In this document: positions 1-5,996 of the stretch, in pieces
Layout of the letters: the number at the start of each line of letters is the position of its first letter
Position numbering within the stretch: position 1 is the stretch's first letter
Origin: Pseudomonadota bacterium
GTDB lineage: Bacteria; Pseudomonadota; Alphaproteobacteria; Acetobacterales; Acetobacteraceae
Assembly: GCA_021805485.1 (NCBI GenBank)
Contig: JAJZFF010000693.1
Span: 1-7,605 of the forward strand
Reading direction: 5' to 3'
Length of the DNA stretch: 7,605 nt
Translations under genes and position numbers: made by a program
The notes under the pieces: generated by a model
Database searches by the model: none
What the model was told of the DNA's origin: nothing
Seen by the model: only the letters and a program-made list of their open reading frames with translations

Positions 1-140
1 GCGATCGCGTTGCGGTCGTCGCTGCCCGCCGCAACGATGTCGAGCAGCAGCACCGGCACGCCAGCATTGGCGACCTGCGCGGCGATGCCTGCTCCCATGA
101 CGCCGGCGCCGATCACGGCGACTTTGCGGATCTGCTGCAT
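1..140 (-). CDS. 3-hydroxyacyl-CoA dehydrogenase, FadN-like (N-terminus only)
   Basis: Partial gene: only the first 46 codons lie in the window, and the rest continues past position 1. The protein begins [28 protein letters not shown] at about residues 10-17 is the Rossmann GxGxxG loop that binds NAD. The following VPVLLLDIV ends the second strand of that fold, where the acidic residue contacts the adenosine ribose. In this family the enzyme oxidises L-3-hydroxyacyl-CoA to 3-ketoacyl-CoA in beta-oxidation. The wording of the N-terminus recalls large FadN-type proteins that also carry an enoyl-CoA hydratase domain, but that domain would lie outside the window. The ATG overlaps the thiolase stop by one base (TGATG), so the two are probably translationally coupled, matching their consecutive reactions. 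The dehydrogenase fold is well supported; the FadN subtype is an inference. Confidence 0.88.
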   Translation of the reverse strand, partial: MQQIRKVAVIGAGVMGAGIAAQVANAGVPVLLLDIVAAGSDDRNAI

Positions 141-1276
141 CACACGCGCTCCAGGATGGTGGCGATGCCCTGGCCGCCGCCGATACATTGTGTCGCCAGC
201 GCGTAGCGCGCGCCCTCGCGAACGAGCAGGCTGGCCGCCTTGCCGACGATGCGCGCCCCGGTGGCGCCGAGCGGATGACCCAGCGCGATCGCGCCGCCAT
301 CGAGATTAAGCGTCGCTTCCTCGATGCCGAGTTCGCGCACGCAGGCCAGCGCCTGGCTGGCGAAGGCCTCGTTGAGCTCGACGACACCGATTTCGCCGAT
401 GCCGATGCCGGCGCGCGCGAGTGCCTTGCGCGTCGCCGCAACCGGCCCGATGCCCATGATCTCGGGTGCGCAGCCCGCGACGGCAACGGCGCGGATGCGC
501 GCCAGCGGTGACAATCCCGTGCGCTCGGCGTACGCCTCACTGCACACGAGCACCGCGGCGGCGCCGTCGGTCAGCGGCGACGACGTGCCAGCGGTGACGC
601 TGCCGTCCTTGCTGAAGGCAGGCTTGAGTTCGGCCAGGGCGGCTGCGCTGGTTTCGGGGCGGATGCAGCCATCGGCCTCGGTGCTGCCAGCCTTGCCGGT
701 GATGGCGACGAGTTCGCCCGCGAACCGTCCGCCCGCCTGCGCCGCCGCGGCTCGCGTGTGGCTGCGCACGGCGAATTCCTCCTGTTCGGCGCGGGGAATA
801 CGCCATTGCCGCGCGACGTTTTCGGCCGTATCGCCCATGCCGATATAGGCGGCGGCATTCTTCGCTACCAGCGCCGGATTCGGCATCGGGTTGAAGCCCA
901 TCATCGGCACGCGCGACATGCTCTCGATTCCGGCGCAGACGAAGACCTCGCCGGCGCCGAGCGCGATCTGCCCCGCGGCGATGTGCACCGCGTGCATCGA
1001 CGAGCCGCAGAAGCGGTTCACCGTCATCCCCGCGACCGAGATCGGCAGATCGGCGAGCAGCCCGATCAGGCGGGCGACGTTCAATCCCTGCTCGCCCTCG
1101 GGGAACGCGCAGCCGACGATGAGGTCCTCGATGTCCGCCGCGGCGACGCCGCTGCGGGCGACGAGCGCGCGCACGACTTGCGCGGCGATGTCGTCGGGCC
1201 GGACGCGCGCCAGCGCGCCCCGCTTGGCCAGGGTGAAGGGAGATCGGGCATAGCCCGCGATGACCGCCTGCGGCAT
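140..1276 (-). CDS. Acetyl-CoA C-acyltransferase (thiolase)
   Basis: A 378-residue thiolase that would cleave 3-ketoacyl-CoA with CoA to acetyl-CoA plus a shortened acyl-CoA, the last step of beta-oxidation. The catalytic set is complete: nucleophile Cys90 in NRFCGSS, NEAFA at 302-306, His334 in GHPLGATG, and the second active-site cysteine Cys364 in CIGGGQG. Length is near the usual 380-400 residues. The frame is open 20 codons further upstream, but I chose the ATG at 1276. It begins [14 protein letters not shown], typical for the family, and has a GGAG Shine-Dalgarno at 1285-1288, 8 bases away; the longer version would overlap the MerR gene and has no family-like sequence. It lies 22 bases after the MerR gene and overlaps the dehydrogenase by one base. 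Its position next to a dehydrogenase and a ligase favours a degradative role over a biosynthetic acetoacetyl-CoA thiolase. Confidence 0.95.
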   Translation of the reverse strand: MPQAVIAGYARSPFTLAKRGALARVRPDDIAAQVVRALVARSGVAAADIEDLIVGCAFPEGEQGLNVARLIGLLADLPISVAGMTVNRFCGSSMHAVHIAAGQIALGAGEVFVCAGIESMSRVPMMGFNPMPNPALVAKNAAAYIGMGDTAENVARQWRIPRAEQEEFAVRSHTRAAAAQAGGRFAGELVAITGKAGSTEADGCIRPETSAAALAELKPAFSKDGSVTAGTSSPLTDGAAAVLVCSEAYAERTGLSPLARIRAVAVAGCAPEIMGIGPVAATRKALARAGIGIGEIGVVELNEAFASQALACVRELGIEEATLNLDGGAIALGHPLGATGARIVGKAASLLVREGARYALATQCIGGGQGIATILERV

Positions 1277-1284
1277 GGTTGCTG

Positions 1285-1288
1285 CTCC
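1285..1288 (-). promoter_or_regulatory. Ribosome binding site of the thiolase
   Basis: GGAG on the minus strand, 8 bases before the ATG at 1276. It decides the start in favour of the shorter 378-residue protein over the 398-codon open frame. Confidence 0.7.
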
Positions 1289-1298
1289 GTTCTGTCGA

Positions 1299-1715
1299 TC
1301 AGGTGACCGGCGCGCGCTGCACGGCGGCCATGGCATCGGCCGCCTGGCGATCGATCTCGCGCAGCTCGGCCAGGGTTTCCTCGAGGGCGATGCGCTGCTC
1401 CTCGAGCCTCGCGATCCGGCTCTGCACCGCCGCGCTCAGCATGCGCAGCTGTTCGCCCTTGCTCCGGTCGATATCGTAGAGATCCAGATACTCCTTGACT
1501 TCGCGGAGCGAGAACCCCAACCGCTTGCCGCGCAGGATAAGGATCATGCGGGCTCGGTCGTGACGGGTGTAGGCACGCGTCGTCCCGACGCGGCGGGGTA
1601 CGAGCAGGTGCTTGGCTTCGTAGAAGCGGATCGTGCGCGCGCTGATGCCGAGATCCGCTGCCAACTCGGTGACGGTGAACAGCTCTTCCCCGCCGGCCTC
1701 CGGCTGCATCTTCAT
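1299..1715 (-). CDS. MerR-family transcriptional regulator, LiuR-like
   Basis: A 138-residue MerR-family DNA-binding protein. Residues 11-32 (LFTVTELAADLGISARTIRF) form the helix-turn-helix, followed by YEAKHLLVPRR and the wing around TRAYTRHDRARM. RGKRLGFSLREVKEYLDLYD at 62-81 is the second conserved DNA-binding helix pair, and 86-126 is a leucine-rich helix expected to form the antiparallel coiled-coil dimer. There are no cysteines at all, so it is not a metal or redox sensor of the classic MerR/SoxR kind. RGKRLGFSL recalls the LiuR group, which controls branched-chain amino acid and acyl-CoA degradation genes; this assignment is from memory. The ATG at 1715 overlaps the ligase stop (ATGA) and has GAAGGG 9 bases upstream. 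As second gene of the operon it probably regulates its own transcription through the palindrome at 3441-3450. The ligand is likely an acyl-CoA, but this is inferred only from context. Confidence 0.9.
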   Translation of the reverse strand: MKMQPEAGGEELFTVTELAADLGISARTIRFYEAKHLLVPRRVGTTRAYTRHDRARMILILRGKRLGFSLREVKEYLDLYDIDRSKGEQLRMLSAAVQSRIARLEEQRIALEETLAELREIDRQAADAMAAVQRAPVT

Positions 1716-3394
1716 GCCTGGTCACCCTTCTGCGCCAACTCGTCCTCGAGCGCCTTCTTCGACAGCTTGCCGATCATCGTCTTCGGCAGGCTTGTACGAA
1801 TCTCGATCTCCTTGGGCAACTCGATCGGCGAGACATAGCCCTTGAGGAAGTCGCGCAGTGCTTCCGGGTTCACGCTGCGCCCGGGCCGCAGGGTCACGAA
1901 GGCCTTCGGCGACTGGCCGCGATACGGATCGGGGATGCCGATCACCACCGCCTCGGCGACGGCTTCATGCTGATACAGCGCCTCCTCCAGCACGCGCGGA
2001 TAGACGTTGTAGCCGCCGCACAGGATCACGTCCTTGATGCGATCGACGAGGAACAGATAGTTGTCGGCATCGAGATAGCCGATGTCGCCGGTGCGCAGCG
2101 CGCCCTCGAAGAGGGCCTCGCGCGTCGCCTCGGCACGATTCCAGTAGCCCAGCATGACCTGCGGCCCGCGGATGCAGATCTCGCCCTTTTCGCCGACGCC
2201 AAGCTTGCGGGCCGGATCGGACGGATCGCGGATCTCGATCACCGTGCCGGGCACCGCGGGACCAACCGAGCCCGGCTTGCGTTCACGTCCGGGCGGGGTG
2301 AAGCAGACCACGGGGGATGTTTCGCTCAGCCCGTAGCCCTCGGTGAGGCTACCGCCGGTGAGCTGTTCGAAGCGTTGCGCCACCTCGGTGGGGAGCGGCG
2401 CGCCACCGGAAGTACAGTAGCGGATCGAGGTGAGATCGATGCGCATGTGCTCGGCGGCGGTGTTGATCGCGCCATAGATCGTCGGCACCGCCGGAAAGAC
2501 GCTCGGGCGGGTCCGCGCGATCGTGCGCATCAGCTGGCGGATTTCGAAGCGGGGCAGGAGGACGATCTCGGCGCCGAGCGCGATGCCGCAATTCATCACG
2601 CAGGTCATGGCGAATACGTGGAACAGCGGCAGCACGCCGAGCACGCGCTCGTCTCCCGGCCGCAGGGTAGCGGCCTGCGCGATGACCTGCGCGCTGTTCG
2701 CGGTGAGATTGGCGTGGGTGAGCATCGCCCCCTTGGGAATGCCCGTCGTGCCGCCGGTATATTGCAGCACCGCAACATCCCGTTCGGGGTCGATCGCCAC
2801 CGGCGTGAGAGGGGTTTTGCTGCCGATGAGTCGTGTGAACGACAGGTTCAAGGGATCCGCGTGCGTCCGCTCGCGCCAGCGGATCAGGTGATAGGCGAGA
2901 CAATGCAGGGTCGGCAGCATCGCCGCGATCGGGCAGACGATGATGCGGGCCAGCCCGGCTTCGGCGGCAACGCGCCCCACCTTGCCGTGGATCGCGGGGA
3001 GGTCTGGCACCACCATGATGGTGGTGCCCGAGTCGCGGATCTGCGTCAGCAACTCGCGCTCGACGTAGAGCGGATTGTAGTTGACCACGATCGCGCCGGC
3101 CTTCAGCGCGGCAAAGTAGAGGATCACCGAATAGGGCGTGTTGGGGAGGCAGAGGCCGACGCGCGTGCCCTTGACGACACCGATCCGCTGCAGCCCACTC
3201 GCGGCCCGATCGACCAGTGCACCGAGTGCCGCATAGGTCCAGCGCCGACCCATGAAATCGATCGCCGGCTGGCCGGGAAAGCGGGCAACCGCCGCATCGA
3301 GCAGGGCCGGTACCGTGCTCGGCGGCGGCAGTGGCGCCATCGCCGCGTCCGCGGTGGGTCCACGCTCGGGCTGCTCTCCCCCACCCATGCTCAT
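1712..3394 (-). CDS. Long-chain fatty-acid-CoA ligase (AMP-forming), FadD/PimA-like
   Basis: A 560-residue adenylate-forming enzyme that would convert a free carboxylic acid, ATP and CoA to acyl-CoA, the entry step of the operon's pathway. Core motifs in order: YTGGTTGIPKG at 212-222 (phosphate-binding loop), YGLSET at 354-359, TGD at 435-437 (ribose contact), DRIKD at 451-455 (hinge), GGYNVYP at 460-466, and the catalytic C-terminal lysine K543 in PKTMIGKL. Length matches FadD (about 560). VNYNPLYVERELL at 104-116 is typical of the long-chain group and of dicarboxylate ligases such as PimA, so chain length and whether the substrate is a mono- or dicarboxylic acid stay open. The start is uncertain. 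ATGs occur at residues 1, 3 and 19, no strong Shine-Dalgarno precedes any of them, and conservation begins near residue 25. First gene of the operon, with its own promoter upstream; it overlaps the MerR gene by 4 bases. Confidence 0.93.
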   Translation of the reverse strand: MSMGGGEQPERGPTADAAMAPLPPPSTVPALLDAAVARFPGQPAIDFMGRRWTYAALGALVDRAASGLQRIGVVKGTRVGLCLPNTPYSVILYFAALKAGAIVVNYNPLYVERELLTQIRDSGTTIMVVPDLPAIHGKVGRVAAEAGLARIIVCPIAAMLPTLHCLAYHLIRWRERTHADPLNLSFTRLIGSKTPLTPVAIDPERDVAVLQYTGGTTGIPKGAMLTHANLTANSAQVIAQAATLRPGDERVLGVLPLFHVFAMTCVMNCGIALGAEIVLLPRFEIRQLMRTIARTRPSVFPAVPTIYGAINTAAEHMRIDLTSIRYCTSGGAPLPTEVAQRFEQLTGGSLTEGYGLSETSPVVCFTPPGRERKPGSVGPAVPGTVIEIRDPSDPARKLGVGEKGEICIRGPQVMLGYWNRAEATREALFEGALRTGDIGYLDADNYLFLVDRIKDVILCGGYNVYPRVLEEALYQHEAVAEAVVIGIPDPYRGQSPKAFVTLRPGRSVNPEALRDFLKGYVSPIELPKEIEIRTSLPKTMIGKLSKKALEDELAQKGDQA

Positions 3395-3435
3395 CCGCCG
3401 CTGCGTCCCCGCCCAACTGCTGCTTTACGAGAGTG

Positions 3436-3464
3436 AGTTTACGTATACGTCATCCTACCGTCAA
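3436..3464 (-). promoter_or_regulatory. Putative promoter of the ligase-merR-thiolase-dehydrogenase operon
   Basis: On the minus strand a TTGACG -35 box (3459-3464; 5 of 6 consensus) is followed by exactly 17 bases and a TAAACT -10 box (3436-3441; 4 of 6). The expected transcription start near 3429 gives a leader of about 35 bases to the ATG at 3394. The element lies in the 98-base gap between the efflux gene stop and the ligase start, so the fatty-acid operon need not depend on read-through from the efflux gene. Confidence 0.6.
3441..3450. promoter_or_regulatory. Palindromic operator ACGTATACGT, probable MerR-family site
   Basis: A perfect 10-base palindrome (ACGTATACGT), with partial symmetry extending to TTACGTATACGTCA (3439-3452). 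It occupies the -10-proximal part of the spacer between the -35 and -10 boxes of the ligase promoter and shares one base (3441) with the -10. MerR-family proteins characteristically bind in this spacer. From memory, sites of LiuR-type MerR regulators are likewise built on ACGT-containing inverted repeats; I could not check this. The regulator encoded two genes downstream is the natural candidate ligand. Confidence 0.55.
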
Positions 3465-3492
3465 GCCTATTCGGCGGCGCGCCGCGACCAGA

Positions 3493-5115
3493 TCAGCCGC
3501 CCTTGACCGGCGTCACTGGCGCGGCCTTTGCCGTCGTATCCGGCAGAGGGTAGGCGGACTCCCAGCCGCCGCCCAAGGATTTGTAGAGGGCGACGAGGTT
3601 GGTCGAGACCGTTGTGGTGCTGTCGGCGAGCTGCTGCTCCGCAGCGAGCACCACACGCTGCGCCTCGAGCACATCGAGGAATGTCGAGATGCCCTGCACA
3701 TAGCGCGCACGGGCGAGCTCAAGCGCTCGCCGCGCCGCCGCGGTCTCGGTGGCGAGGCGCTGGTTTCGCTTCTGTTCGGCGTCGTAGGCGGTCAGCGCAT
3801 TGTCGACGTCGTGCAGCGCGGCGAGCACGGTGCGCTGATAGGCCACCGCCGCTTCCTTCTCCTGCTGCTTGCGCAGCTCCAGCGTGGAAACCAGCTGCCC
3901 ACCCTGGAAGATCGGCAGCACGACGGTCGGGCCAAAGCCATATTGCTGCGAGTTCCAATTGAAGATGTTGTTGGTGGTGACCGACTGGAAGCCAAAGCTG
4001 CCGGAGAGCGAAATGCTCGGGAAGAAGCTCGCCACGGCGACGCCGATCTGCGCCGTGGCGGCATGGAGCTGCGCCTCGGCGGCGCGGATGTCCGGGCGGC
4101 GGCGGGCGAGATCGGAGGGCAGGCCGACCGGGATCTGGGGCGGCACGGGCGGGATCGGCTTGGCCGGGCGGAGATCGCCGGCGAGCGCCTGCGGCGGCTG
4201 GCCGAGAAGCTGGCTGACGGCGTTGATGAGCTGCGCCTCCTGCTGCTCGAGCTGCGGCAGCTGGGCGGCGATGCCGTCGGCCTGCGCCTGGGCGTTGGCA
4301 ACGTCGAGATCGGTGGTCAGGCCGGTGGTGGCGCGCTCCTGCGTCAGTTTCAGGCTTTCGCGCGCGCTCGCCAGATTTTCCTCGATGATCTGGCGCGTCC
4401 GCTGAACGCCGCGGAGCTGGATATAGTCGCGCGCCAACTCGGCCTCGATGGCAACGAGCGTGTCGCGCAGCTGATCGTTCGCCGCATCGACACTCGCCTG
4501 CGCCGCCTCCACGCCGCGGCGCACCCGGCCCCAGAGGTCGATCTCCCAAGTCGCGTCGAAGCCGTACTGGTAGAGGTTGAACGGGGGGATGACGCCAGTG
4601 GTGTTCGGGATCACGGTGCCCGCCTGGGTGCCGACGAGGCCGCTGGCGATGCCGCTCTGGGCGGTGAAGCTGCCGCCGGGCGCGCCGGCGCCGAAGGCGG
4701 AGACGATGCCGTTCGGGCTGATCAGTTCGCGCGTGTAGGAGCCGTTGGCATTCAGCGTCGGGAACATCGCCGCCCGGGCCTGGCCGTAGGCGGCGCGGGA
4801 CTCGCCGAGCCGGATCATGGCGATGCGCAGGTCGAGATTACTCTCGACCAGGCGGCCCTCGAGCGCCGTCATCTCGGCATCGTGGAACTGGTTCCACCAG
4901 GCCGGGTCCACCGCCGCCACCACCGGCTTGCTGGATGCGACGACCGGCTTCACCTCGTGCTGGCCCCAGGAGGCAGGAGACCACCAGGGCTTGGGCTGCG
5001 CGAAGTCCGGGCCAACCGTACAACCTCCCAGCAGCGACACCAAGGCTGCTGGCACCAACGCCGCTCGCACGAACGTCCAGCGCCGCAACCGGCCGTTTCG
5101 CGCCCAAGGTTTCAT
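3493..5115 (-). CDS. RND efflux outer-membrane lipoprotein, NodT family
   Basis: A 540-residue TolC-like outer-membrane factor, which in its family forms the trimeric exit duct of a tripartite efflux pump. An N-terminal hydrophobic segment (about 15-30) ends in the lipobox LGGC with Cys32. The following TVGPDF is the usual NodT-family start of the mature lipoprotein, and the +2 residue is not Asp, consistent with outer-membrane sorting. Two OEP-type repeats follow. Hallmarks are WEIDLWGR (190-197), LPSDLARRRPDIRAAEA (332-348), FFPSISLSGSFGF (364-376) and LYKSLGGGW near the end (510-518). The frame is open to 5211, but I start at 5115 because GGAGAAGG sits 5 bases upstream and the signal peptide begins there. 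No membrane-fusion or inner-membrane pump gene is adjacent, so the partner is unknown. It is divergent from a TetR regulator, whose likely operator lies between them. Confidence 0.95.
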   Translation of the reverse strand: MKPWARNGRLRRWTFVRAALVPAALVSLLGGCTVGPDFAQPKPWWSPASWGQHEVKPVVASSKPVVAAVDPAWWNQFHDAEMTALEGRLVESNLDLRIAMIRLGESRAAYGQARAAMFPTLNANGSYTRELISPNGIVSAFGAGAPGGSFTAQSGIASGLVGTQAGTVIPNTTGVIPPFNLYQYGFDATWEIDLWGRVRRGVEAAQASVDAANDQLRDTLVAIEAELARDYIQLRGVQRTRQIIEENLASARESLKLTQERATTGLTTDLDVANAQAQADGIAAQLPQLEQQEAQLINAVSQLLGQPPQALAGDLRPAKPIPPVPPQIPVGLPSDLARRRPDIRAAEAQLHAATAQIGVAVASFFPSISLSGSFGFQSVTTNNIFNWNSQQYGFGPTVVLPIFQGGQLVSTLELRKQQEKEAAVAYQRTVLAALHDVDNALTAYDAEQKRNQRLATETAAARRALELARARYVQGISTFLDVLEAQRVVLAAEQQLADSTTTVSTNLVALYKSLGGGWESAYPLPDTTAKAAPVTPVKGG

Positions 5116-5120
5116 TCCTG

Positions 5121-5128
5121 CCTTCTCC
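5121..5128 (-). promoter_or_regulatory. Ribosome binding site of the NodT-family lipoprotein
   Basis: GGAGAAGG on the minus strand, 5 bases before the ATG at 5115. It fixes the start at the lipoprotein signal peptide and argues against the 32-codon longer open frame. Confidence 0.75.
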
Positions 5129-5240
5129 AACCCTGCGACCGCCGCAAGCCACGCATGCTCAGCTGGCCGCCCATGCTCCGCCGGCAGCCGGAGCGTTGGC
5201 CCGTCTGACACCGGACGCCGCGCCAGCCACGATCCGCTCC

Positions 5241-5259
5241 TGACCGATCGGTTCGGTCA
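5241..5259. promoter_or_regulatory. TetR-type operator between the efflux gene and tetR
   Basis: TGACCGATCGGTTCGGTCA is an inverted repeat with perfect 7-base arms (5241-5247 and 5253-5259) around a 5-base centre. Inside it, ACCGATCGGT (5243-5252) is a second, perfect 10-base palindrome. So there are three ACCGA/TCGGT half-sites at 5-base steps. It lies in the divergent spacer 2 bases before a consensus TTGACA (5262-5267). The size, symmetry and position are those expected of a TetR-family operator that can control both directions. Confidence 0.65.
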
Positions 5260-5261
5260 CT

Positions 5262-5267
5262 TTGACA
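5262..5267 (+). promoter_or_regulatory. Possible -35 box of tetR
   Basis: A perfect TTGACA hexamer on the plus strand, 58-63 bases before the ATG at 5325. No convincing -10 is seen at 16-18 bases downstream, so this is only a possible promoter. The same bases on the other strand read TTGTCA (5263-5268), a possible -35 for the divergent efflux gene, again without a good -10. Confidence 0.3.
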
Positions 5268-5324
5268 AACTACCCCGCTTGCGGCATTCGTCAAGGCGCT
5301 CGTCCTTGGAGATACGTGCAACGG

Positions 5325-5951
5325 ATGGTCGCCATCGAGGCCCTTTCCCCGGAGAAGCGCGGACAGATCCTGCGCGGCGCCGGCATCGTATTCGCCGCCG
5401 AGGGCTATGAGGGCGCGTCGATGTCGCGCATCGCCGCCGAGGCGAGCGTCTCCAAGGGCACGCTCTATAATCATTTCGAGAGCAAGGCGCACCTGTTCGT
5501 CGCCTTCGTCGAGGCCGAGATCGCCCAGAACCTGACCCGCCTGTTCGAGGGCGCCGATGCCGGCGCCGATCCCGCCGCCACGCTCGGCATCATCGGCCGG
5601 CGCTTCATCCGCATGATGCTCTCCCCCACAGGGCGCACGATCTACCGGGTCGTCGTCTCCGAGGCGGAGAAATTCCCCGAGCTGGCGCGGAAATTCTACG
5701 AGGCCGGGCCGGCGCAGGCGATCGGCTTCATGTCGCGCTGGCTCACCGCCCAGAGCGCGCGCGGCCTGTTGCGCGTGCCGGACGCCGAGTTCGCCGCCGA
5801 GCAGTTCTTCGCCTTGTGCCAGACCCGTGTCTGGTTCCGCTGCAAGCTCAATCTGCTGCCCAACCCGACGGAGGCGATGCTCGATCGCGTGGTGGACGGC
5901 GCCGTCGAAATGTTCCTTCATACCTATGGTGCCCACATCGGCAGTGAGTGA
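5325..5951 (+). CDS. TetR/AcrR-family transcriptional regulator, AefR-like
   Basis: A 208-residue TetR-family repressor counted from the ATG at 5325. The N-terminal domain has the usual layout: ILRGAGIVFAAEGYEGASM, then the helix-turn-helix at about 31-51 ending SVSKGTLYNHFESKAHLF. The C-terminal ligand-binding part contains FPELARKFYEAGP (117-129) and the helix DAEFAAEQFFALC (153-165), which recall the AefR-like C-terminal domain. The start is uncertain: GGAGA at 5308-5312 is 3 bases before an in-frame GTG (5316) and 12 before the ATG. An upstream in-frame TTG at 5262 is part of a TTGACA box and is unlikely. The gene is divergent from the NodT-family lipoprotein, with a TetR-like inverted repeat between them, so the efflux gene and tetR itself are the likely targets. 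The ligand cannot be read from the sequence. Confidence 0.92.
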   Translation: MVAIEALSPEKRGQILRGAGIVFAAEGYEGASMSRIAAEASVSKGTLYNHFESKAHLFVAFVEAEIAQNLTRLFEGADAGADPAATLGIIGRRFIRMMLSPTGRTIYRVVVSEAEKFPELARKFYEAGPAQAIGFMSRWLTAQSARGLLRVPDAEFAAEQFFALCQTRVWFRCKLNLLPNPTEAMLDRVVDGAVEMFLHTYGAHIGSE

Positions 5952-5984
5952 CCCCGGGCGCCGCAGGGATCGGGCGGCAAAGGC

Positions 5985-5989
5985 GGAGG
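5985..5989 (+). promoter_or_regulatory. Ribosome binding site of the M20 dipeptidase
   Basis: GGAGG followed by 7 bases and the ATG at 5997, a near-ideal Shine-Dalgarno that fixes this start. No terminator-like hairpin with a T-run is seen in the 45 bases after tetR, so co-transcription with tetR is possible. Confidence 0.75.
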
Positions 5990-5996
5990 CTCCAGC

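Noticed and set aside
1967..3436. 489-codon open frame on the plus strand opposite the ligase
   Set aside because: Antisense to an adenylate-forming enzyme with every core motif present; translation is rich in Arg, Ala, Asp and His and resembles no family.
3473..3501. Possible terminator after the efflux gene (GGCGGC/GCCGCC arms and the palindrome GCGGCGCGCCGC)
   Set aside because: No run of T follows on the minus strand, the loop would be long or absent, and such GC-rich symmetry is common by chance here.
3331..5208. 625-codon open frame on the plus strand opposite the NodT-family gene
   Set aside because: Low-complexity Arg/Ala/Gly/Leu/Asp-rich translation with no domain, exactly antisense to a convincing lipoprotein gene; an effect of base composition. 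It also runs across the ligase promoter.
5116..5211. N-terminal extension of the NodT-family protein by 32 codons
   Set aside because: It would place charged residues ahead of the lipoprotein signal peptide, and a strong GGAGAAGG ribosome binding site supports the internal ATG at 5115.
5952..5996. Possible promoter or terminator between tetR and the dipeptidase
   Set aside because: The 45 bases hold only the ribosome binding site; no hairpin with a T-run and no convincing -35/-10 pair.
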